A stretch of 64,000 nt of DNA from Shinella zoogloeoides (GTDB lineage Bacteria > Pseudomonadota > Alphaproteobacteria > Rhizobiales > Rhizobiaceae), in NCBI RefSeq assembly GCF_003574625.1, contig NZ_QNUJ01000004.1, positions 434,001 to 498,000 on the forward strand. The letters run 5' to 3'. The notes below the pieces were generated by a model. It worked only from the letters and a program-made list of their open reading frames with translations, ran no database searches and was not told the origin of the DNA. Position 1 is the stretch's first letter. The number at the start of each line of letters is the position of its first letter. Both the position numbers and the translations under genes were made by a program. Below, piece after piece: positions 57,812 through 64,000 of the stretch.

Positions 57812-59191
57812 TTACGTCGCTGCCTTCTTTTTCGCGTCCTTGAGCGCCTTGTTGCGCTCGCGGATGAGGACGGCCCTGCCCTCCTTGTTTTCCTGCCTCG
57901 CCCGGCCGAAGGCGACGGCATCGTCCGGCACGTCCGCGGTGACCACGCTGCCGGAGGCGACATAGGCCCCGTTGCCGATGGAAACCGGGGCGACCAGCGC
58001 CGAATTGGAACCGATAAAGGCATCCGTGCCGATGCGCGTCACATGCTTGTTGATGCCATCGTAATTGCAGGTGATGGTGCCGGCGCCGATATTCGTGCGC
58101 GCGCCGATGAAGGCATCGCCGATATAGGTGAGATGGTTGACCTTGGCGCCCGCCCCGATCTCCGCCTTCTTCACCTCGCAGAAATTGCCGACCTTCGCGC
58201 CCTCGCCGAGATTGGCGCCCGGCCGCAGGCGCGCATAGGGGCCGACCTCGGCCCCGGCCGAGACATGCGCGCCCTCGATATGCGAGAAGGAATGGATGAG
58301 AGCGCCGCTTTCGACGCTCACGCCCGGCCCGAAGACCACGTTCGGCTCGATGGTCACGTCGCGGCCGATCTTCGTGTCATAGGCGAGGAACACCGTTTCC
58401 GGCGCGATCATCGACACGCCGTCGAGCATCATTTCATGGCGGCGGCGCTGCTGCCAGAGCCGTTCGATCACGGCAAGCTCGGCGCGCGTGTTGCAGCCGG
58501 TCAGCTCTTCCTCGGGCGCTTCCACGGCGATTGCCCGGCCGCCGGCCGCACGCACCACCTCGACGATGTCGGTGAGATAGTATTCGCCCTTGGCATTGCT
58601 GTTGCCGATCCGGCCGATCAGGTCGAGCGCCTTGCGCCCGTCGATGGCCATCAGGCCGCCGTTGCAATAGGTGATGGCGCGTTCGGCCTCGCTGGCATCC
58701 TTGTGCTCACGGATGGCCAGAAGCTCGCCGTTCTCGACGATCAGGCGACCGTAACCGGTCGGATCGGCCGTCTCGAAGCCAATAACGACAACATCCGCGC
58801 CATTGGCAAGCCCGTCCCGCGCGGCGATCAGCGGCGCTTCGGTGATGAGCGGCGTGTCGCCGAAGACGACGAGCACATCGTCGTAGCCTCTGGCGATCGC
58901 CTCGCGCGCAGCGAGCACGGCATGGGCTGTGCCGAGCCGTTCGGTCTGGATATGGACGGAGCTGCTGACCGCCTCGCTCCGGGCGGCGATCTCGACCTTT
59001 TCCGCATCGCGCCCGAGCACCAGCGCGATATCGGCGATGCCGGCCTTTGCCAGCGCGTCGACGACATGCGCGATCATCGGGCGGCCGGCGACCGGATGCA
59101 GCACCTTGGACTGCGCGGACTTCATCCGCGTGCTTTCGCCGGCGGCAAGGATGACGGCCAGGCAGTTGCGCTTCGTCCGGTCTGCGGTCAT
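57812..59191 (-). CDS. glmU: Bifunctional GlcNAc-1-P uridyltransferase / glucosamine-1-P acetyltransferase
   Basis: A 459-residue enzyme making UDP-GlcNAc. The N-terminal Rossmann-like domain has [19 protein letters not shown] and VVFGDTPLI; the C-terminal left-handed beta helix has the hexapeptide repeats ([24 protein letters not shown]) and ICNYDG-type [12 protein letters not shown] with the catalytic histidine. It leads the glmU-glmS unit. Confidence 0.97.
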   Translation of the reverse strand: MTADRTKRNCLAVILAAGESTRMKSAQSKVLHPVAGRPMIAHVVDALAKAGIADIALVLGRDAEKVEIAARSEAVSSSVHIQTERLGTAHAVLAAREAIARGYDDVLVVFGDTPLITEAPLIAARDGLANGADVVVIGFETADPTGYGRLIVENGELLAIREHKDASEAERAITYCNGGLMAIDGRKALDLIGRIGNSNAKGEYYLTDIVEVVRAAGGRAIAVEAPEEELTGCNTRAELAVIERLWQQRRRHEMMLDGVSMIAPETVFLAYDTKIGRDVTIEPNVVFGPGVSVESGALIHSFSHIEGAHVSAGAEVGPYARLRPGANLGEGAKVGNFCEVKKAEIGAGAKVNHLTYIGDAFIGARTNIGAGTITCNYDGINKHVTRIGTDAFIGSNSALVAPVSIGNGAYVASGSVVTADVPDDAVAFGRARQENKEGRAVLIRERNKALKDAKKKAAT

Positions 59192-59271
59192 GGGAATCCC
59201 TCGTTCACCCGTATTCGACGCCGTTCCTTAGCAAAAAGGTACAGCGGGAGACAAAGGGATTCCTCCGCGCT

Positions 59272-60921
59272 TCAATTCGCGTTGCTACGCAGGCGGCTTT
59301 CCGTGAGCTGGCCGCTCTCGTCGAGAATCGGATAGGCGACGGAGACGAGATGCGCGTTGACGCGCTTCAAGTCGCGCAGCATGTCGAGATGCAGCGAGCT
59401 CGTCTGGAGGCTGTCCAGCCGGCCGTCGCGCAGCCGTTCGAGGTGGCGCTCGGACGACTGCTTCTCCATGCGCCGCACATCGACCTTCACTTCCATGAGC
59501 TGGCGGGCAAGGCCTGTGTCGCGCGTGACGAAGATCGTCTGGGCGATGCGCAGGTTCTCGATGGTCAGGTTGAAGAGGTTGGCGAGCTCTTTGTAGCCGT
59601 CCTCGGAGAATTTCAGCCCGTTGACGATCTTCTTGCGCACCTGCTCCTGCAATCCCTTCTCGATGATGTCGCCGACATGCTCGAGATTGATGGCATAGTC
59701 GATGATGATGATCGAGCGCGCCGCGCTCTCGCCGCTGACACCCTGCCGGCCGAGCCGGGAAAGATAGATCTTCACCTCCTGCTGCAGGGCATCGACCTGG
59801 TGCTCCAGCTCGCCGACGTCCTTCAGCGGCGAAAGGTTGTTCTCGTTGAAGGCGCGCATGGTGCGGATGAGCATGGCCTCGATGAGGTCGCCGACGCGCA
59901 GCACCTCGCGCGTCGCGCCGGACAGCGCGACGACCGGGGTCGAGAGCGCCGAATCGTCGAGGTATTTCGGCCCGGTGTCTTCCGGCTTCTCCTCCGGCAC
60001 CAGCTTTTCCATGAGGCGCGATAGCGGGCTGGAGAGCGGCCAGAACACCAGCGCGACGACGATGTTGAAGGCAAGGTGCACATCGACCGGCAGCTTGGTC
60101 GCCGGAAGCGGCAGCGCCGCCAGAAGATCGGCGACCTGCCCGGCGAAGGGCAGTACGACCAGACAGCCGATGCCGCGCACGAGGAGGTTGCCGAGCGTCA
60201 CGCGCCGCGCGGAGGCGGCCGCCTTGAGCGTCGCGATGACCGGCGGTACGGCCCCGCCGAGATTGGCGCCGAGCACGAGGATCACCGTCAGCGCCGGTGA
60301 CAGGATGCCCATCGCCGCCAGCGACAGGATGAGCACGACCACCGCGAGGCTGGACGAGGAGATGATGGCGAGCACGGTGGAGAAGGCGAGCGCAGCGGGC
60401 CAGGCGTCGCCCAGCAGCGTCAGGAAGGCGGCGAGCGCCGGCGACTGGCGCATCGGCTCCGTCGCGAGGCTGAGGAGATGCAGTGAAAGCAGCATCAGGC
60501 CGATGCCGACGAGGGCCGAGCCAAGGCCCTGCCGCGCCGAGGAACCGGACGATTTGTAGAACACGACGCCGACGAGGATGATCAGCGGCGAGATCGATTC
60601 GATGCCGGTCGCCACCAGCCAGGCGGTGACGGCGGTGCCGATATTGGCGCCGAGCAGCACGATCTGCGCCATGCGGGCCCGCACGAGGTTCTTTTCCACG
60701 AAGGAGGCGATCATCAGCGCCGTCGCCGTCGAGCTCTGCAGCGCGACGGTGGCGACGAAACCGGCGAAGAAGGAGCGGAACGGCCCGCGCGTGCCGAGCG
60801 CCAGCCCGGATCGCAACTTGACGCCGAAGGCCCGCGTCATGCCGTCCTTGACCAGCGCGAGGCCGAAAAGCAGCAGCGCGACCGCGCCGAAAAGGTTGAT
60901 CATGACGATCGTGGATTCCAC
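59272..60921 (-). CDS. Na+/Pi cotransporter family protein (NptA/PhoU type)
   Basis: A 549-residue protein. The N-terminal half has about nine helices with the two duplicated QSST-type segments of Na/Pi carriers (ALQSSTATALMIASFV; IISSSSLAVVVLIL), and the C-terminal half (about 330-549) is a PhoU-like helical domain. It probably imports phosphate with sodium. The start is GTG at 60921 after GGAAGGAG; an ATG six codons later is an alternative. Its stop is 80 bp from the glmU start. Confidence 0.88.
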   Translation of the reverse strand: MESTIVMINLFGAVALLLFGLALVKDGMTRAFGVKLRSGLALGTRGPFRSFFAGFVATVALQSSTATALMIASFVEKNLVRARMAQIVLLGANIGTAVTAWLVATGIESISPLIILVGVVFYKSSGSSARQGLGSALVGIGLMLLSLHLLSLATEPMRQSPALAAFLTLLGDAWPAALAFSTVLAIISSSSLAVVVLILSLAAMGILSPALTVILVLGANLGGAVPPVIATLKAAASARRVTLGNLLVRGIGCLVVLPFAGQVADLLAALPLPATKLPVDVHLAFNIVVALVFWPLSSPLSRLMEKLVPEEKPEDTGPKYLDDSALSTPVVALSGATREVLRVGDLIEAMLIRTMRAFNENNLSPLKDVGELEHQVDALQQEVKIYLSRLGRQGVSGESAARSIIIIDYAINLEHVGDIIEKGLQEQVRKKIVNGLKFSEDGYKELANLFNLTIENLRIAQTIFVTRDTGLARQLMEVKVDVRRMEKQSSERHLERLRDGRLDSLQTSSLHLDMLRDLKRVNAHLVSVAYPILDESGQLTESRLRSNAN

Positions 60922-61215
60922 GTCTGCACTCCTTCCTGCAAGGGCCAGCGCGCTGACTCACTGCAGCGATCCTGTATCCGACCACGAATTCTCAAATTAT
61001 GACAGGGGAATTCAGCCGGAATATGCCAATAATTTCAGAAAATTTTGATTTGCCGGCAAACAAAATCGGCGATGCCTGACCGATTTGCGGCATCGCGCAT
61101 TTTGCCCGGCATTCACCCCATCATTCCGCATGTTCCGCGGACTTCAATTCCCGCAAACTTTCCGTTAAGAGACGATCTCCGGCCGCATGGCCGCCGCTAT
61201 GAGGAAGTTTAGACG

Positions 61216-63105
61216 ATGCTCGACGCCCTGAGACACGCCGCCCAGACCTGGGTGGCAAAAGCCCTGATGATCGTTCTGGTCGGTTCGTTCGCTGTCTGGG
61301 GTGTTTCGAACACGATCGTCACCGGCGGTTCGAACGCCGTCGTCACCGTCGGCGACGTCAAGGTCTCGCCCACCGACTTCCGCCTCGCCTACGAGCGCCA
61401 GGTCGCCACCATGTCGCAGCGCTTCGGCATGCGGCTGAACGCCGAGCAGGCCCGCGCCTTCGGCGTCGAGAATCAGGTCTTCGCCGAACTCGTCGCGGGC
61501 GCCTCGCTCGACCAGCTTTCGCGCGACATGAACCTCGGCCTTTCCGAAGGCCGCCTCGCCCGCCTGATCGCCGACGACCCGGCCTTCCGCGGCGTCAACG
61601 GCCAGTTCGACCGCACGGCCTTCTCCGCCATCCTGCGCAATGCCGGCCTGCGCGAGAACGACTATATCAGCAACCGCAGCCAGGTCGCCATCCGCACCCA
61701 GGTCGTGGAAGCCGTTTCCGATGGCTACAAGGCACCCGACGTGCTGACCAATGCGCTGCGCCAGTACCGCAACGAAGCGCGCACCATCGATTACCTGCTG
61801 CTCAGCAACGCCAATATCGATCCCGTGAAGGCGCCCGGCAACGACGTGCTCGCCCCCTGGTTCGAGCAGAACAAGGCGAAGTATCGCGCGCCGGAATACC
61901 GCAAGTTCGTCTATGTCTCGCTGGAGCCGAAGGACATCGCGGACGCCTCCACCATCACCGATGACGCGCTGAAGGCCGAATACGAGCGCGTCAAGGAAAA
62001 GTACCGCACGCCCGCCACGCGCACCGTCGAGCAGCTGACCTTCAAGGATCGCGCCGGCGCCGATGCCGCCGCCGTCAAGCTCGCCTCCGGCACGACCTTC
62101 GATGCGCTCGTCGCGGAGGAAGGCAAGACCGCCGCCGACGTCCTGCTCGGCGATTTCACCAAGGAGAACATGCCGGACCAGAAGTTGGCCGACCCCGCCT
62201 TCGCCGTGGCCGGGAACGGCGGCACGACGCCGGTGATCGACGGCACCTTCGGCCCCATCATCCTGCGCGTGACCAATATCCGCCCGGAAACGATGAAGAC
62301 CTTCGACGACGTCAAGGAAGAGCTGCGCAGCGAGCTTGCCCTTTCGGAAGCCGCCGACGGCATCCTCGCCGTCCACGACCGCCTCGAGGACAGCCGCGCG
62401 GACGGCCTCACCCTCGAGGAAGCCGCCGCCAAGAACAACCTGAAGGCCGTGACCGTCGAGGCCGCCGACGCCCAGGGCAACGACCAGAAGGGCGACGAGA
62501 TCGCCGGACTGCCGGAAGAATCCTCCCTGCTCGGCGAAGTCTTCAAGACAGATGTCGGCATGGAGACCCAGCCGATCAATGTCGGCCGCGAAGGCTATGC
62601 CTGGTTCGAGGTGCTCGACGTGATCCCGGAACGCGACCGCACGCTCGACGAAGTGCGCGAGCGCGTCGTCGCCGACTGGACGGCCGAGCAGCAGCGCCAG
62701 ACCCTCGCCAAAAAGGCCGAGGAACTGGCCGAGCGCGTGCGCAAGGGCGGCGATCTTGCCGCCATCGCCGCCGAACTCGGCATGGTCGTCGAAAACAAGG
62801 TAGGCCTTCATCGCGGCGCGCAGGATCCGGTGCTGAGCCCGGCGGCAGTCGCTGCCGCCTTTGCCGGTCCGCTCGGCCAGGTCGCCGCCGCGCCCGGCGT
62901 CGACGGCGAGGGCCAGATCCTGCTGAAGGTCACCGAGGTGAACGCCGACGCCGCGACCGACGCGCTCTCGAACGACGAGCAGCAGATCGTCGCCGTCGCC
63001 CGCACCAGCGGCGACGACATCCTCGACCAGATGGTCAGCTCGCTGCAATCGGCCTACGGCGTCTCCATCAACCGCACGCTCGCCGAGCAGAGCATCGCGC
63101 GATAA
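61216..63105 (+). CDS. SurA N-terminal / PpiD-like periplasmic chaperone-isomerase
   Basis: A 629-residue membrane-anchored periplasmic protein. One helix near residues 14-34 ([20 protein letters not shown]) follows a short cytoplasmic start; then a SurA_N-like helical domain (about 40-200) and a parvulin-like section around 250-370. PpiD assists folding of exported proteins at the translocon. The typical parvulin active-site pattern is only weakly kept, as in most PpiD proteins. It is followed 16 bp downstream by trpD. Confidence 0.88.
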   Translation: MLDALRHAAQTWVAKALMIVLVGSFAVWGVSNTIVTGGSNAVVTVGDVKVSPTDFRLAYERQVATMSQRFGMRLNAEQARAFGVENQVFAELVAGASLDQLSRDMNLGLSEGRLARLIADDPAFRGVNGQFDRTAFSAILRNAGLRENDYISNRSQVAIRTQVVEAVSDGYKAPDVLTNALRQYRNEARTIDYLLLSNANIDPVKAPGNDVLAPWFEQNKAKYRAPEYRKFVYVSLEPKDIADASTITDDALKAEYERVKEKYRTPATRTVEQLTFKDRAGADAAAVKLASGTTFDALVAEEGKTAADVLLGDFTKENMPDQKLADPAFAVAGNGGTTPVIDGTFGPIILRVTNIRPETMKTFDDVKEELRSELALSEAADGILAVHDRLEDSRADGLTLEEAAAKNNLKAVTVEAADAQGNDQKGDEIAGLPEESSLLGEVFKTDVGMETQPINVGREGYAWFEVLDVIPERDRTLDEVRERVVADWTAEQQRQTLAKKAEELAERVRKGGDLAAIAAELGMVVENKVGLHRGAQDPVLSPAAVAAAFAGPLGQVAAAPGVDGEGQILLKVTEVNADAATDALSNDEQQIVAVARTSGDDILDQMVSSLQSAYGVSINRTLAEQSIAR

Positions 63106-63121
63106 GGCAGAAAGGCAACGC

Positions 63122-64000
63122 ATGTCCGATCTGAAACCCTATATCGCCAAGGTCGCCACCGGCGCCGCGCTCGATCGCGAGGAGGCGCGCGGCGCCTTCG
63201 AGATCATCATGTCGGGCGCCGCCACGCCCTCGCAGATCGGCGGCTTCCTGATGGCGCTGCGCGTGCGCGGCGAGACCGTGGACGAGATCTACGGCGCCGT
63301 CGGCTCCATGCGTGCCCGCATGCTGCCGGTCGACGTGCCGGCGGACGCCATCGACATCGTCGGCACGGGCGGCGACGGCGCGGGTACCTACAATATCTCG
63401 ACGCTCGCGGCGATCATCGTCGCGGGTGCCGGCGTTCCCGTCGCCAAGCACGGCAACCGGGCGCTCAGCTCCAAGTCGGGTACCGCGGACGCCCTCTCCT
63501 GCCTCGGCGTGAAGCTCGATATCGGCCCGGCCGAAATCGCCCGCTGCGTGCACGATGCCGGCCTCGGCTTCATGTTCGCCCAACTGCATCATTCGGCGAT
63601 GAAGCATGTCGGTCCCTCGCGCGTCGAGCTCGGCACGCGCACCATCTTCAACCTGCTCGGGCCGCTCTCCAATCCGGGTGGCGTCAAGCGCCAGCTCCTC
63701 GGCGTCTTCTCGCCGCAATGGCTGGTGCCGATCGCCGAGGTGATGCGCGATCTCGGCTCGGAAAGCATCTGGGTCGTGCATGGCGAAGGCCTCGACGAGA
63801 TCACCACGACCGGCACCACGCAGGTTGCCGCCCTCGAAAACGGCAAGATCCGCACCTTCGAGCTGACGCCCGCCGATTTCGGCCTTTCGCAGGTCAAGCT
63901 CGACGACCTTCGCGGCGGCGACGGCATGCACAACGCCGCCGCCCTCCTCTCCGTGCTCGGCGGCGCGCACATGCCCTACCGGGACATCTCGCTCGCCAAT
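63122..64000 (+). CDS. trpD: Anthranilate phosphoribosyltransferase (partial, runs off the window)
   Basis: The first 293 codons of TrpD, second step of tryptophan synthesis. The PRPP-binding glycine loop [14 protein letters not shown] lies at residues 81-94, with [12 protein letters not shown] and [13 protein letters not shown] further on. About 45 C-terminal residues are expected beyond the window. It starts 16 bp after the ppiD-like gene. No stop codon is in the window, so the full gene length is not known. Confidence 0.95.
   Translation, partial: MSDLKPYIAKVATGAALDREEARGAFEIIMSGAATPSQIGGFLMALRVRGETVDEIYGAVGSMRARMLPVDVPADAIDIVGTGGDGAGTYNISTLAAIIVAGAGVPVAKHGNRALSSKSGTADALSCLGVKLDIGPAEIARCVHDAGLGFMFAQLHHSAMKHVGPSRVELGTRTIFNLLGPLSNPGGVKRQLLGVFSPQWLVPIAEVMRDLGSESIWVVHGEGLDEITTTGTTQVAALENGKIRTFELTPADFGLSQVKLDDLRGGDGMHNAAALLSVLGGAHMPYRDISLAN

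Noticed and set aside
60999-61005. PhoB box upstream of the Na/Pi cotransporter
   Set aside because: ATGACAG is one half site on the proper strand, but the second half, expected 11 bp away, does not match.

Overview
This 64 kb window is a continuous piece of chromosome from an alphaproteobacterium, almost certainly a member of the Rhizobiaceae (Rhizobium / Agrobacterium / Shinella / Ensifer type). The evidence is GC-rich coding DNA, a one-step phosphatidylcholine synthase, a sigma54-type promoter in front of glnB-glnA, DUF992 and IalB-family proteins, an alphaproteobacterial SOS box (GTTC-N7-GTTC) between ssb and uvrA, and three copies of a rhizobial intergenic palindromic repeat. Nearly everything is core housekeeping. 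I see no prophage, insertion sequence, CRISPR array, integrase or toxin-antitoxin pair. Genus and species cannot be fixed from the sequence alone.

Layout. 0-10 kb: the end of a CcdA-like gene, an auxin-efflux-carrier family transporter, a UbiH-like hydroxylase, phosphatidylcholine synthase, a quinone oxidoreductase, a four-gene BMP/nucleoside-type ABC importer and a GntR regulator. 10-14.4 kb: a run of short genes of unknown function (a lipoprotein, DUF992, several under 120 aa), a PAS-GGDEF cyclase and tRNA-Ser(UGA). 14.6-22 kb: rlpA, a divergent D,D-carboxypeptidase, tmk, holB, metG, tatD and an MBL-fold hydrolase on one strand, meeting purC head-on. 23-28.5 kb: DUF1428 and DUF4864 genes, then coaD-ppiA-ppiB-ydcZ-queA-tgt reading leftward. 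28.7-37.4 kb: two tandem micro-ORFs, gyrA, marC, divergent ssb/uvrA, and a DUF72 gene. 37.5-48.2 kb: nnrDE, glnB-glnA, an orphan TAXI receptor, a coiled-coil membrane protein, hspQ, ialB, a family 5 solute-binding protein, a FrnE-like DsbA protein and a GST. 48.2-64 kb: sdhE-mfd, recG, glmU-glmS-GNAT-DUF502, a Na/Pi cotransporter, ppiD and the start of trpD.

Themes: DNA repair and topology (gyrA, ssb, uvrA, mfd, recG, holB); the cell wall (rlpA, Dac, glmU, glmS); tRNA queuosine (queA, tgt); nitrogen control (glnB, glnA); protein folding (three PPIases, HspQ, FrnE). I did not find an unmistakable new system. The best leads are: (i) two tandem one-helix microproteins downstream of an exact LexA-type box, which recalls Caulobacter SidA; (ii) a Tgt that has lost two of its three zinc cysteines; (iii) a D,D-carboxypeptidase with substituted SxN and KTG motifs; (iv) two overlapping-range sigma54 sites 22 bp apart before glnB; (v) near-perfect operator-like palindromes before the UbiH-like gene and the FrnE-like gene.
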